A stretch of DNA of 64,000 bases, taken from the NCBI GenBank assembly GCA_018820205.1, contig JAHJOK010000020.1, positions 62,001-126,000 on the forward strand, in the 5' to 3' direction. This document shows positions 25,736 through 37,095 of this stretch, one piece after another (positions within the stretch are counted from its first letter, which is position 1; the number at the start of each line of letters is the position of its first letter). Made by a program: the position numbers and the translations under genes. This DNA comes from Alphaproteobacteria bacterium. Lineage in GTDB: Bacteria; Pseudomonadota; Alphaproteobacteria; Caulobacterales; Caulobacteraceae. The notes under the pieces were generated by a model that did not search any database, was not told the DNA's origin, and saw nothing but the letters and a program-made list of their open reading frames with translations.

Positions 25736-26620
25736 TCATGGCCCGCCGGGAGGGGGCGACGCCGTCGGGGCGGCGGGATCGTCGATGATCTGGGCGAAGA
25801 CCAGCACCCAGCCTGTCGAGCGCTTCTGCCACAGATGCACGTAATGGCCTGCCCCCGGCGCGTCGTCCCGGCTCCACAGCGCGCGTCCATAGGTCCAGAC
25901 CAGGTCGCCGGCGGCCGAGGATCCGCCGCCGAACGGGGGGCTCAGCTCCAGCGCTGCGGGCCAGGCGTCCAGGGCGGCCTCGAACGCCCCGGCGCCAACG
26001 GCAAGCGGCAGAGGCGCGACGTAAAGGCGGGCGTCCGGGGCAAGCAGCGACAGGTGGGCCTGTTTCTGGTTCCGTTCGGCCCCGGCGGCCAGCACGGCCT
26101 CGACCGTGCGGACCTCCGACATCGCCGCATTGGGGCTGCGCGCCTCCAGGACCGAAGTCGGAAGAAGCGCCGGCTCGACATCCGGCCCGGGCGCGCCGGC
26201 CGACGTCGCCGCGACGCCGCCGTCATAGACCCATTTCCAGCCGCCATCCGGCTGGCGCGCCCAGATCGTGAAATAGTGGCCGGTGCGGGCGCCGCCGACC
26301 TCGACCGCGCCGGTCGTGAAGCCCAGGTCGCCCGACTTGGCCATTCCGGCCCACGTCGGCCACCAGACCAGCGACGGCGCGGCCGGATCGAAGACCGCCG
26401 CCGGGTCGAGGATGTCGCGCACCAGACCGCTGGCTCCGCCGACGATCATCACCGCGTCGTCGCTGGACCATTTGAGGAAAGAGGCGTCCACGCCCAGAAC
26501 CAGGGCGTCGGCGGCGAAGGCGCGCTCGGCCGCCACCACGGGGGCGGCGTCGGCGGGCTGGGCGTCCGCCGGGCGAGCGAACGCAAACAGGATCGCGGCG
26601 ATGACGAATAGCCGGTGCAT
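25736..26620 (-). CDS. Exported protein with duplicated DUF4440/SnoaL-like domain
   Basis: A 294-residue exported protein: signal peptide [21 protein letters not shown]. The remainder looks like two copies of an NTF2/DUF4440-like fold: [22 protein letters not shown] ... [22 protein letters not shown] in the first half, and [28 protein letters not shown] ... [21 protein letters not shown] in the second. GGAG precedes the ATG. It sits between hslV and hslU on the same strand, 19 bases upstream of hslU, and so is probably co-transcribed with the protease ATPase. No catalytic residues recognised; role unknown. Confidence 0.8.
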   Translation of the reverse strand: MHRLFVIAAILFAFARPADAQPADAAPVVAAERAFAADALVLGVDASFLKWSSDDAVMIVGGASGLVRDILDPAAVFDPAAPSLVWWPTWAGMAKSGDLGFTTGAVEVGGARTGHYFTIWARQPDGGWKWVYDGGVAATSAGAPGPDVEPALLPTSVLEARSPNAAMSEVRTVEAVLAAGAERNQKQAHLSLLAPDARLYVAPLPLAVGAGAFEAALDAWPAALELSPPFGGGSSAAGDLVWTYGRALWSRDDAPGAGHYVHLWQKRSTGWVLVFAQIIDDPAAPTASPPPGGP

Positions 26621-26686
26621 CGGAAATCTCCAGCCCTCAGTCATGCCGGGATCGACGCCCTTGTCGCGTTAAATCTCCGAAAGGCT

Positions 26687-26724
26687 CCCGCGCCCGTCCT
26701 GACGGTTCCTGACCGGGACGCGGG
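26687..26724. terminator. Hairpin between hslV and the exported-protein gene
   Basis: CCCGCG (26687-26692) pairs with CGCGGG (26719-26724) and the pairing continues inward (CCCG with CGGG past a bulged base). There is no T-run. It could slow or partly end transcription after hslV, setting a different level for the genes that follow. Confidence 0.5.
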
Positions 26725-26738
26725 TCGGATTGAGCGGC

Positions 26739-27293
26739 CTACAGCCGCTCCACCGTCAGATTGCCGTTGGTGTAGACGCAGATGTCGGCTGCGATCGCCA
26801 TGGCGCGTCGCGCGACCGCCTCGGCGTCCATGTCGGTGTTGTCGATCAGCGCCCGTGCGGCGGCCAAGGCGTAGTTGCCGCCCGAACCGACCGCGGCGAC
26901 GCCGTATTCCGGCTCCAGTACGTCTCCGACGCCGGTGACGGTGAAGATCGAACTCTTGTCGGCGACCAGCAGCATGGCCTCCAGCCGGCGCAGATAGCGG
27001 TCGGTGCGCCAGTCCTTGGCCAGGTCGACGCAGGCCCGCGCCAACTGGTCCGGATATTGTTCCAGCTTGGCCTCCAGCCGTTCGATCAGGGTGAAGGCGT
27101 CGGCCGTGGCGCCGGCGAAACCGGCCAGCACCTTGCCGCCCGCCAGGGTGCGCACCTTGCGCGCCGCGCCCTTGACGATGGTGGGGCCCATCGAAACCTG
27201 ACCGTCGCCGGCGATCACCGTGCGACCGTCCTTTCGCACCGCCAGAATGGTCGTGCCGTGCCAGTCGGGGAAGGCTGAGGAAATCTTCGTCAT
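26739..27293 (-). CDS. hslV: ATP-dependent protease peptidase subunit HslV
   Basis: A 184-residue threonine protease of the proteasome-like HslVU complex. The mature catalytic Thr follows Gly-13 in [19 protein letters not shown], so it is made with a 13-residue propeptide rather than only Met. Family blocks [52 protein letters not shown] and [20 protein letters not shown] are intact. I chose the start giving this propeptide; the frame is open further upstream, but only over a region that looks non-coding. It is divergent from a BLUF gene across 143 bases. Confidence 0.96.
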   Translation of the reverse strand: MTKISSAFPDWHGTTILAVRKDGRTVIAGDGQVSMGPTIVKGAARKVRTLAGGKVLAGFAGATADAFTLIERLEAKLEQYPDQLARACVDLAKDWRTDRYLRRLEAMLLVADKSSIFTVTGVGDVLEPEYGVAAVGSGGNYALAAARALIDNTDMDAEAVARRAMAIAADICVYTNGNLTVERL

Positions 27294-27436
27294 CCCTGCC
27301 AGATGGCGACGGAATTGCGGCGAGGCAAGACGAAAGCGTTGCAAATACAACGTGGCGGCAAAGTCACATTTTAACCAATGTAACCGGCTACAAAAACACA
27401 CTCTCACCCCGATATCGCCATTCTCAAGGTAACGAC

Positions 27437-27826
27437 GTGCTCCATCGCGTGATCTATGCCAGTGAAACGGTCGGCTCCACGGGCGCCTCGACCCTGTCTG
27501 TCGCCCAGATCCTGGGCGTGTCCGAGCGCAACAACCGGCGCGACGACATCACCTCGTGCGTGATGTTCCATCAGGGATTCGCGGTGCAGGCCATCGAGGG
27601 CGCGCGCGCAGACATCGACCGCCTGCTGCGTCGACTCGGCGAGGATCGGCGGCTGCGGGAGATCCGGATCATCAGCGACCGACCCATCGCCGCCCGGGGG
27701 CTGAACGAACCCATGGGACTGTGCGGCGACGTCACGGCGATGCTGCGGGCCGTCGGCCAGCCCTGCCTGTCCGCCCTCAGCGCCAATGACGCCGAACGGA
27801 TGCTGGAGTTGCGCCGCGCCGCGTGA
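27437..27826 (+). CDS. BLUF-domain blue-light sensor, single domain
   Basis: A 129-residue BLUF flavoprotein photoreceptor. The key FAD-contacting residues are in place: Tyr-7 (VIYASE), Asn-33 (RNNRRDDIT) and Gln-51 (AVQAIEG), with an 18-residue Asn-Gln spacing as in AppA. The usual ITG is ITS, and the Trp of the C-terminal WxM motif is absent though PMGLCGD keeps a Met. No output domain is attached, so it would signal through a partner. The GTG start has AAGGTAA upstream. Neighbours (hslV divergent, moeB downstream by 32 bases) give no obvious partner. Confidence 0.9.
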   Translation: MLHRVIYASETVGSTGASTLSVAQILGVSERNNRRDDITSCVMFHQGFAVQAIEGARADIDRLLRRLGEDRRLREIRIISDRPIAARGLNEPMGLCGDVTAMLRAVGQPCLSALSANDAERMLELRRAA

Positions 27827-27858
27827 CGCGAGTGGCCGCTCCGCCTAGTCTGGAGCGT

Positions 27859-28599
27859 ATGAGCTTTTCCCCCGACGAGGTCGAACGTTACGCCCGCCAC
27901 CTGGTGCTGGCCGAGATCGGCGGACCAGGGCAGCAGAAGCTGGCGCGCGCCACGGTCCTGATCGTCGGCGCCGGCGGGGTCGGCGGACCGGCCGCCCTGT
28001 ATCTGGCCGCCGCCGGGGTCGGAACCCTGCGCATCGTCGATGGCGACACGGTCGCCCTCAGCAATCTCCAGCGCCAGATCCTGTTCGACACTAGCGATCT
28101 GGGCCGGTCCAAGGTCGAGGTCGCGGCCACTGCGCTGACGGCCGTCAATCCCCACGTGCGCATCGAGCCGCTGGATCATCCGCTGACGGCCGGGAACGCC
28201 GCCGGGATCGTCTCGGGATGCGACGTCGTGCTGGATGGAACCGACGATTTCCCTACCCGCCATACGGTCAACGCGGCCTGCGTGGCGGCGGACCTTCCAT
28301 TGGTCTCCGGCGCCCTGGGTCGCTGGAGCGGGCAGGTCGGCGTGTTCTCCGGCAAGCCCTGCTACCGCTGTCTGGTGCCCGCAAGCCCGCCGGACGCCGA
28401 GACCTGCGCCCGCGTCGGGGTGGTCGGCGCCCTGGCCGGGGTCATCGGCGCCATGGCCGCCCTGGAGACGATCAAGCTGATTACCGGCGCGGGAGAGCCG
28501 TTGACCGGTCGGCTGCTGCTCTACGACGGCCTGTCAGCGACCGCGCGGACGGTCTCTGTGACCGCCGACCCGGAGTGTCCCATTTGCCGCTCCCACTAG
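27859..28599 (+). CDS. moeB: MoeB/ThiF-family adenylyltransferase
   Basis: A 246-residue E1-like enzyme that adenylates the C-terminus of a small sulfur carrier (MoaD or ThiS). The Rossmann motif VLIVGAGGVGGPAALYLAAAGVGTLRIVDGDTVALSNLQRQILF is near residues 38-80, DGTDDFPTRHTVN near 125, and two zinc cysteine pairs are CYRC (near 167) and CPIC (near 241). There is no rhodanese domain. GGAG precedes the ATG at 27859. No moaD or thiS gene is nearby, so molybdopterin versus thiamine synthesis is not settled; moeB is the likelier. Confidence 0.88.
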   Translation: MSFSPDEVERYARHLVLAEIGGPGQQKLARATVLIVGAGGVGGPAALYLAAAGVGTLRIVDGDTVALSNLQRQILFDTSDLGRSKVEVAATALTAVNPHVRIEPLDHPLTAGNAAGIVSGCDVVLDGTDDFPTRHTVNAACVAADLPLVSGALGRWSGQVGVFSGKPCYRCLVPASPPDAETCARVGVVGALAGVIGAMAALETIKLITGAGEPLTGRLLLYDGLSATARTVSVTADPECPICRSH

Positions 28600-28603
28600 C
28601 CGT

Positions 28604-28745
28604 CATCCTCGGACTTGAGTCCGAGGATCGGACGTTCGCCGGCCTGGAACGAAGAAGGGGCGCACGATCGGCTCGTGCGCCCCTTCTCTGTATTGAGTTC
28701 ACCGCGTCCGGCCCTCGGATCAAGTCCGAGGGGACGGGCGTGTCG
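28604..28745. repeat. Palindromic repeat with internal terminator between moeB and typA
   Basis: The left end holds a self-complementary CCTCGGACTTGAGTCCGAGG (about 28611-28630) and the right end a related CCTCGGATCAAGTCCGAGG (about 28711-28729). In the middle a strong hairpin (28655-28668 with 28674-28686, one bulged G) is followed by pyrimidine-rich flanks on both strands, so it can end transcription of both convergent genes. Confidence 0.75.
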
Positions 28746-28749
28746 CGAA

Positions 28750-30582
<1,833 letters not shown>

Positions 30583-30730
30583 GGTCGATCAATACGAAAA
30601 AGGCGGCCGACAGGTGCGGGGGCCGCTCGGGAAGAGGCGTCATTGCGGGGAGCGCGCGCCTCTTACAGGCTGGGCGCACGAAAGGCTAGAGCCGCGCGAA
30701 AGGCAGTAGACGGTAGGCGGCCGCCTGGGT

Positions 30731-32791
30731 TCAAACCTTCGCGGCTCGCCCTCGCACCCAGGCGTACAGCGCGAACGTCAGCGCCACGAACGTCACCAGA
30801 CCCGCCAGCATCGCAGGCCACGAGGATCCCTCGGCAATCATGGCGAACGGCGCATCGTTGCCGGTCGAGACGATCACCCCCGCCGTCATCACCAGGAACA
30901 GGCTCTCACCCACGATCAGGCCGCTGGCCAGCAGAACGCCCATGCGGCGACCGACATCGGCGAACCGCGTGGTCTTGATCGCCCGGTCATAGAACCAGCC
31001 GCACACGGCCCCCACCACCAGCATCGTGGTCACGGCGGCCGGCAGATAGAAGCCGATGCCGACGGCCAGGGGCGGCAGCTTCATCTTCCCCTTCGTCGCA
31101 CCGCTCAGCACCGCATCCAGCACGATGATGACCACGCCGATCACGGCGCCCAGCCCGATCAGGTCCCAGCGCAGGTCGCCGCCGATGACGCCGCGCGCCA
31201 GGGCCGAGATCAGCGTTGCCTGGGGCGCGGCCAGCGGCTCATCGGCGATCCCAGCGGGTCCGCCCTCGAAGCCGAACGCCTGGTTCAGCAGGTTCAGGAT
31301 CAGGGGAATGACGATGGCCCCCGCGCCCACGCCGACGATCAGGGCCGCCTGTTGGCGCCAGGGCGTGGCTTCGACCAGTTGGCCGGTCTTCAGGTCCTGC
31401 AGGTTGTCGTTGGCGATCACGGCCACGGCGAAGACGATGGCCGTCACGATCAGGGCGAAGGCCACGACCGACGGATCGGCCGGCAATCCCGCGATGGCCA
31501 GAACGCCCAGCATCAGCACCGAGGCCACCACGACCGCCAGGATGCCGACGCCCGACACCGGGCTGTTCGACGACCCGATCAGTCCGGCCATGTATCCGCA
31601 GATGGCCGCCACGGCGAACCCAATGACGATGACGTAGATCAGTCCCCCGGCGACCAGCAGGCCGGTCGACCCCGCCAGCGTCGGGTTGCCCTGGGCGAAC
31701 CAGGCCAGAATACCTGCGATCCCGATCAGGCATCCGACCGAGATCAACCCGACCAATGGCAGCGGGATATCCTGCTCCGTCCGTTCCAGCACCTCGCCGC
31801 CCTTGCGCCGCGCATTGGCCGCCAGCGCCGAAGTCAGCCCGCCGATCAGGGGGCCGGCCAGCTTGATCAGGGTCCAGATGGCGGCGACGCCGATGACCCC
31901 GGCGCCCATGAACCGAACCTCGCGGCTCCACACCGTTCCGGCCAGTGCCTCGGCCCCCACGCCCGGCGGCAGGGTCGTGGCGATCGAGGGGATGCCGTTG
32001 GCGGTCAGCCAGGCGATGGTGTCGGGGCTGGTCAGGATCGGCACCGCGATCACCCAGGCCAGGAACAGGCCGAACAGTTGCGCCAGACCCACCGCCAGTC
32101 CGATCAGGTGGCCCGCCCCCAACAGGGCGAATTGCATCCCGAAACCCAGCCCGGTCGCCCCGCCGCCCAGGGCCGCCGGAAGCTTGAAGAACCGCGCCGC
32201 CTCGCCTGCGAAGACGCGCCCCGCGACCAGCAGCGCATAGGCGGCCGACACCAGGGCGCCAGTGACCACGACCCACAGTCCGGCGGCGTTCTCGCGCACC
32301 GCGCTCTCGGTCTGTTCGGCCCCGCGTGAGCCGACGGTCAGCACCTCGGCCGCCGCGACGCCCTCGGGATAGGGAAGCTCGGCCTCGACTACCAGCGCCC
32401 GACGCAGCGGGATCGAGAAAGTCACACCCAGCACGCCGCCGAAGCCGCAGATCAGCACCGATTCCCAGAACGGAAACTCCAGCCACCACCCGACCATCAC
32501 CAGTCCGGGCAGGACGAAGATGATCGCGCTCATGGCCCCGCCGACCGAGGCCACGGTCTGGACGGTCATGTTTTCCCAGATGGTCGAGGTCTTGAACATC
32601 CGCAGGATGGCCATCGAGATGACCGCCGCGGGAATGGCCGAGGCGAACGTCAGCCCGACCTTCAGCCCCAGGTATGTGTTGGCCGCCGTGAACACGACCG
32701 CCAGCAGACAGCCCAGCACCAGCGCCCGCAGGGTCAGCTCGATACGTTTGCGGGGCGCGGCGCCGGAAGCGGTTGCGGGCGTATCGGTCAT
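30731..32791 (-). CDS. OPT family oligopeptide transporter
   Basis: A 686-residue inner-membrane carrier with roughly fifteen hydrophobic segments. It matches the prokaryotic OPT family (ELTLRALVLGCLLAVVFTAANTYLGLKVGLTFASAIPAAVISMAILR at residues 18-64 is the classical start). Members move oligopeptides or metal chelates. It is separated from typA by 148 bases with no gene seen, and from ydbL by 71 bases. Substrate unknown. Confidence 0.92.
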   Translation of the reverse strand: MTDTPATASGAAPRKRIELTLRALVLGCLLAVVFTAANTYLGLKVGLTFASAIPAAVISMAILRMFKTSTIWENMTVQTVASVGGAMSAIIFVLPGLVMVGWWLEFPFWESVLICGFGGVLGVTFSIPLRRALVVEAELPYPEGVAAAEVLTVGSRGAEQTESAVRENAAGLWVVVTGALVSAAYALLVAGRVFAGEAARFFKLPAALGGGATGLGFGMQFALLGAGHLIGLAVGLAQLFGLFLAWVIAVPILTSPDTIAWLTANGIPSIATTLPPGVGAEALAGTVWSREVRFMGAGVIGVAAIWTLIKLAGPLIGGLTSALAANARRKGGEVLERTEQDIPLPLVGLISVGCLIGIAGILAWFAQGNPTLAGSTGLLVAGGLIYVIVIGFAVAAICGYMAGLIGSSNSPVSGVGILAVVVASVLMLGVLAIAGLPADPSVVAFALIVTAIVFAVAVIANDNLQDLKTGQLVEATPWRQQAALIVGVGAGAIVIPLILNLLNQAFGFEGGPAGIADEPLAAPQATLISALARGVIGGDLRWDLIGLGAVIGVVIIVLDAVLSGATKGKMKLPPLAVGIGFYLPAAVTTMLVVGAVCGWFYDRAIKTTRFADVGRRMGVLLASGLIVGESLFLVMTAGVIVSTGNDAPFAMIAEGSSWPAMLAGLVTFVALTFALYAWVRGRAAKV

Positions 32792-32862
32792 GCGGCGGTC
32801 CCCAGGCGAAGGCGCAGACCTAAGCCGGAAACGGCGCCGCTCGCAACGGGGGCGTCAGACCC

Positions 32863-33243
32863 CTACCGCTGCACCCACTGGCCCGCGGCGTTGCGATACC
32901 ATTCGCCCGAGGACAGGCGCGGCATCAGCTGGCTTTCGAACATCCGGGCCCCGGCGACGTCGGCGGTGGTGCCGACCTCGGCCGCGCTGCGGGCGTACAG
33001 GCTGCGTCGCGCGGCGTTGGTCGCCGATACAGCGCCTTGCAGGCCGGCATCCGACGTCGGATTGCGGAAGCCCAGGAAGCCGTCGGCCTGTTCGCCGACG
33101 ACGCCTGCGGATTTGGCGGTGTCGATCATGGCCTTCTGGGCGCTGGTCTGCGCCAGGGCGGAGCCGGCGGCGACGCCGAGGGCGACCACGGCGGCGCCGA
33201 CGACGAAGATCTTGCGGAAACTCATGGCGGACATCTTTTTCAT
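32863..33243 (-). CDS. ydbL: YdbL-family periplasmic protein (DUF1318)
   Basis: A 126-residue exported protein: signal peptide with KIFVVGAAVVALGVAAGSALAQ. The remainder (AMIDTAKSAGVVGEQADGFLGF ... SATNAARRSLYARSAAEVGTTADVAGARMFESQLMPRLSSGEWYRNAAGQWVQR) is the DUF1318/YdbL pattern. In E. coli YdbL acts with YdbH and YnbE in lipid movement between the membranes. Its ATG shares one base with the stop of ynbE, so the two are translationally coupled. Confidence 0.85.
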   Translation of the reverse strand: MKKMSAMSFRKIFVVGAAVVALGVAAGSALAQTSAQKAMIDTAKSAGVVGEQADGFLGFRNPTSDAGLQGAVSATNAARRSLYARSAAEVGTTADVAGARMFESQLMPRLSSGEWYRNAAGQWVQR

Positions 33244-33437
33244 CAGAACAGATTGGGGTTTTCGGCGAGCAGATCCTGCAGCTCGCGGTCCAGCCGCACG
33301 CGGACATCGGCGTCCAGCTTGGCGTAGATCTGGATCGGATCGACCTGCAGCCGGATCGTGGGCGTGCAGCCCGCCAGCATCGTGGCGACGCCGACGGCGA
33401 TCAGCACCGATCGTAGATAAGGCTTGGGCGGCGTCAT
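33243..33437 (-). CDS. ynbE: YnbE-family outer-membrane lipoprotein
   Basis: A 64-residue lipoprotein. Signal and lipobox: SVLIAVGVATMLAGCTPTIRLQV (Cys about residue 24). The short mature part (VDPIQIYAKLDADVRVRLDRELQDLLAENPNLF) is typical of YnbE, which stacks as beta strands onto the C-terminus of YdbH and reaches the outer membrane. It lies between ydbH and ydbL in the conserved order. Confidence 0.88.
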   Translation of the reverse strand: MTPPKPYLRSVLIAVGVATMLAGCTPTIRLQVDPIQIYAKLDADVRVRLDRELQDLLAENPNLF

Positions 33438-33536
33438 GTCGTCATCTCCGGGTCTCCGATGCGTTTACTGACACAGGGGATGCGCCCTGTCGCCTGAATG
33501 GGTGCTGAACGCGCCAGGGGCATGCTGGATCGAGGT

Positions 33537-36500
33537 CTAGGGAACGTCCGCCGCTTCGCCGCCGTTCCGGGCCCGATTGACCGCCAGGAGATCGGAGACC
33601 AGCTGGTTCAGGTTCAGCGTGGTGTCCAGCGTCAGGTCGATGCCCGTATTGGACGGCAGGGGCAGAGGTCGGTTCAGGAACTCGCGGCTGATCAGCTCGG
33701 CCAATGTCAGCCGCAGTTCCTGACGCTGGGGCGGATCATGGCGCCCGACGATATGGAACAGGACGCCGACGCGGCCTTCGTCCAGGCTGTTCACATCGGC
33801 CGTCAGCACGTCGAAGGCCAGGTTCTCCATGGCCTGATAGGCCAGGTCCTCGACCGTATTGGGCGGCACCTCGCCGCCGCCGCCGGCCTCAAGATCGCTC
33901 AACGCCTCACGCTGGATCGATAGCCGACCGGGCTGGGCGGCGTAGAGGGTTCCACCTGAAATCCGCACCCCCGCATCGGGATCGGAGGTGAACGGCAGCC
34001 GCCCCGACACCACCGCGTCCAACTGAACCCGGTCGCCGAAGCCCGAGCCGGCGATCAGGTCGCCCAGTTGCACCCGGTCCAGCACGATGACGCCCGCGAA
34101 CGCCCCCCCGTTCAGCGGCACCGAGAATGGCTCGACCCGCACGGTCCCGCCCGCAGCGCTGATCTCGCCGCCCGCGATGGTGAAGGCGGCCTTGTCGAGC
34201 GCGAAGGTCAGGTCCAGGTCGGTCAGGGGCGCGACGGTTTCCAGGCTGGCCACGCGCAGGGTCTGATCGGGCGCCGTCGTCAGCGGCGCCAGGTTGGTGA
34301 AGTCGATCGTCCCGCTCAGCCCCTTCACCGGTCCGGCCGGACTGACGAAGTCGATACCCGGAATGACCAGTCGACCGCTGCTCGACCCCTCCGGCAGGTC
34401 GTCGCTCCAGTCGAGCCGGCCGGTGAAGGACGCAGATCCAGTGGCCGGCGACTGCACGAAATCGGCCGCCAGGGGGCTGAGATCGGCCGGTTGCAACCCG
34501 CCCTCGGCGAACACCAGGTCAGGCGCATCGATCACGACGCCCCCCTCGCCGGCCACCCCGTCATGCGCCAGCGTCAGCCCGCCCAGCACGATGCCGTTGC
34601 GCGCGACGTCGAGCGCCCCGGTCCAACGTTCGTCGACCAGGGTCGCCGACCCGGTCGCCGTCAGCGGATTGAACCGGCGCGGGCGGGTCGCGTCCAGCAC
34701 GTCGGCGGAGGCGATCCGCGCCTCCAGCCCCAGTCCGGCGTTGGACCCGGTCGCAAAGGCTGTCCCCTCGATATCCTCGAACGTCATGGCCAGGAAGGGC
34801 GCCGAGGCCGACACCCCGTCCAGTCGCCCGCCTGCCCGCCAGCGCCCGTTCTGCGAAACCACCAACGGTCCGCCGGACGCGCACAGCCCCCCCGCCAGGT
34901 CGGTCACGTCGTTCTCTTCCAGTTCCAGCCGTTCGGCGGTGAACGTCAGACATTCGGCGGGCGCATAGGTCAGCCGCCCGTTGTCGGTCGCCAGCACGCC
35001 GCGCGTCCTGACCTCCAGCCCGCGCGCCAGGCCGAAGTCCAGCGCCGCCCGCCCGTCCAGCGTGGCCTGGAACCCGCCGTCGGTCAGCCGCCAGTCGGGC
35101 ACGGCGAATGTCGCCTGCGGCAGGCCCCGTCCGCGCGTCGCGCTCAGGCTCAGCGCCCCGCCGCCCATCTGGCCCGGCCGGCCGATATAGACCGGCGTTG
35201 CCGCAGGATTGACCGTCAGAACGCCGCCGTTGGCCGGGGTCAGCCGCCCGGCCTGCGTCAGGATCACCGCTACGCCTGAGTCCCCGCCGGTCAGCCTCAA
35301 CCCCGGCAAACTGACCGAAAACGCCCCCAGCGCCCGTTTCATTTGCGCCAGTTCCGGCACATCGTCGGCGGCCGCCGGCCCGAACAGCGGCCAGCGCCCC
35401 TGTGCCGAGGCCAGCGACCCGGTCAGGACCAGCGGCGTCGCCCGGCCGGTCTCGAAATCCACATCGAACCGCCCGCGTGTCCGGGCAAGGGACAACTCAT
35501 CGAACCGTGCTTGGGACAGGTCCGCCGCCACCGCACCCTCGACCGACAGGGCGCCGCTTGCCCCCGCCACGCGCACCCGGTTCGACGTCGCCGTCAGTCC
35601 GCTCAGCTTCAGGTCGCGCGCATGGCCCGACGCGGCCAAAAGCCGGGCCGGCCCTTCCAGCCCCCACGCCAGATCGTCCGCACGTCTGGCCAGCACCGTC
35701 TCGGCATCCGTCAGCCGGGTATCGACAGATCGCGCCGACAGCCCCGGGGCCGACAGCGATTGCGCCCGCAGGCGCGCGGTCGTCGCGCCATCGAACTGGA
35801 AGGTCTCGATCCAGCCTGTCGTCCGCCCCTCGCCTGCAAGGGTCAGGATCATTCCAACGGCCTCGGTCTCGCCCTGAACCAGCCGATCGCCCGACAGGCT
35901 GAGATCGACGACCGCCTGACCGTCACCGTTTCTGGCCGTCATGTCGGGATAGGGCAGGCTGGCGGTCCCCCACAGCCGCGCCCCCTCTCCCGCCAGCCCG
36001 GCGACGGCAAGCCGTTCGGCGGCGAAATCCACCTTTATCGCGACCCTGTCGCCGGTGGTGATCAAGTCCAGCGTCCCGCCCAGCGCCCGCGCCTCGACGT
36101 CGCCGCTCTTCAACGACGCCTCGGGCATCCGCGCCGCCAGTTGCATCAGCTTGCCGTCGTCCACCCGCGCATCCGCCAGCAGCGACAGCGGCCCGTATTC
36201 GGTGTCCAGCCTCAGTCGCCCCGTCTCGACGATCACGACGGGACCGCGACTGTCCGGGCTGGGCGGGCGGCCGGTGAACTCTTCGATCAGGGGATCCAGC
36301 GATCCGAACGACAGTTCGCCGTCGCGCCAGCTGGCCCGCGCCACCGGCCGCACCAACCGGATGCGGCTGGGCGTCACGCCCAGGCCGCCGCTGGACCAGG
36401 GCAGGCCCAGGGCATAGTCCACCTCGACCCGCTGGACAGTCACATCGGGATTGTCAGGGTCGCCGATCCGGACGCGGCCGACAAAGCCGTCCAGTTCCAG

Positions 36501-36701
36501 CCGCTCGACCTGAACGTCGGCCTGGATTCCGCGACGGTCCAGCCAGCCGACCAGCACCTCTCGCGCCGCCGCCCTGCGGTTCAGCCAGGCGACGGCGACC
36601 AGCAGTGCCGACACCACGACGATGATCGCCAGACTGGCGACCGCCGTGCGCGCCCCTCGTCGCGTCCGCCCGGTCGCCTTTCGCGGGTTTGTCTCGCTCA
36701 A
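33537..36701 (-). CDS. ydbH: YdbH-like AsmA-family intermembrane lipid transport protein
   Basis: A 1054-residue AsmA-like protein that would form the periplasmic groove for phospholipids between inner and outer membrane. One N-terminal membrane anchor (TAVASLAIIVVVSALLVAVAWL, about residues 18-39), then long repeating beta-strand sequence with no enzymatic motifs. The C-terminal part (GGTLYAAQPGRLSIQREALSDLEAGG ... LAYQAMENLAFDVLTADVNSLDEGRVGVLFHIVGRHDPPQ ... LNRPLPLPSNTGIDLTLDTTLNLNQLV) is the YdbH signature. I use a TTG start at 36699-36701 because GGGAGGT lies seven bases upstream; the frame remains open further but without a binding site. Confidence 0.88.
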   Translation of the reverse strand: MSETNPRKATGRTRRGARTAVASLAIIVVVSALLVAVAWLNRRAAAREVLVGWLDRRGIQADVQVERLELDGFVGRVRIGDPDNPDVTVQRVEVDYALGLPWSSGGLGVTPSRIRLVRPVARASWRDGELSFGSLDPLIEEFTGRPPSPDSRGPVVIVETGRLRLDTEYGPLSLLADARVDDGKLMQLAARMPEASLKSGDVEARALGGTLDLITTGDRVAIKVDFAAERLAVAGLAGEGARLWGTASLPYPDMTARNGDGQAVVDLSLSGDRLVQGETEAVGMILTLAGEGRTTGWIETFQFDGATTARLRAQSLSAPGLSARSVDTRLTDAETVLARRADDLAWGLEGPARLLAASGHARDLKLSGLTATSNRVRVAGASGALSVEGAVAADLSQARFDELSLARTRGRFDVDFETGRATPLVLTGSLASAQGRWPLFGPAAADDVPELAQMKRALGAFSVSLPGLRLTGGDSGVAVILTQAGRLTPANGGVLTVNPAATPVYIGRPGQMGGGALSLSATRGRGLPQATFAVPDWRLTDGGFQATLDGRAALDFGLARGLEVRTRGVLATDNGRLTYAPAECLTFTAERLELEENDVTDLAGGLCASGGPLVVSQNGRWRAGGRLDGVSASAPFLAMTFEDIEGTAFATGSNAGLGLEARIASADVLDATRPRRFNPLTATGSATLVDERWTGALDVARNGIVLGGLTLAHDGVAGEGGVVIDAPDLVFAEGGLQPADLSPLAADFVQSPATGSASFTGRLDWSDDLPEGSSSGRLVIPGIDFVSPAGPVKGLSGTIDFTNLAPLTTAPDQTLRVASLETVAPLTDLDLTFALDKAAFTIAGGEISAAGGTVRVEPFSVPLNGGAFAGVIVLDRVQLGDLIAGSGFGDRVQLDAVVSGRLPFTSDPDAGVRISGGTLYAAQPGRLSIQREALSDLEAGGGGEVPPNTVEDLAYQAMENLAFDVLTADVNSLDEGRVGVLFHIVGRHDPPQRQELRLTLAELISREFLNRPLPLPSNTGIDLTLDTTLNLNQLVSDLLAVNRARNGGEAADVP

Positions 36702-37095
36702 GGTCCGACCTCCCGAGCGTCCCGGATCGGGACGAAGCCGTGGCTGAGCATCCCAGAGGTGTTGCGGCGCGAAACGGTCGTTGCGCACACGCCACAATGA
36801 GTGGCGCCCAGGTCACTTAGAGTGAAGACGGGCGTCCTACCCCTTCGCAATGATTCATTGTGATCAGCATCGGCGCGCATAGCTTGGCGATAAACTGTCT
36901 CGTGACCTGCCGGAATACCCAAAAGCGGCATGAACTACCGACAAGCCCCGCTGCGGTTAATCATTTGTAACGACCCTGCTTCCCATCCTGCACGCGGCGG
37001 GCTATACGGCTTGCTTCGCGGCCGGGGGGACTTGGGCGCGATCCTTGCTTCTGTCGAGTTTGGCGCCGTGTGGCGTCGTTGTATGCCGGGGACCG
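36702..37095. other. 394-bp divergent spacer between ydbH and the M23 gene
   Basis: No gene is supported here. The stretch 36840-36980 is richer in A+T than its surroundings and includes a 13-base palindrome CAATGATTCATTG (36848-36860) with a GANTC site in its centre. Promoters for both divergent genes must lie here, but I cannot assign -35 and -10 boxes with confidence. Confidence 0.5.

Noticed and set aside
27294-27436. Heat-shock (sigma-32) promoter for hslV
   Set aside because: A CTTG and a CCAT occur at a plausible spacing but would place the start of transcription almost at the start codon; too weak to annotate.
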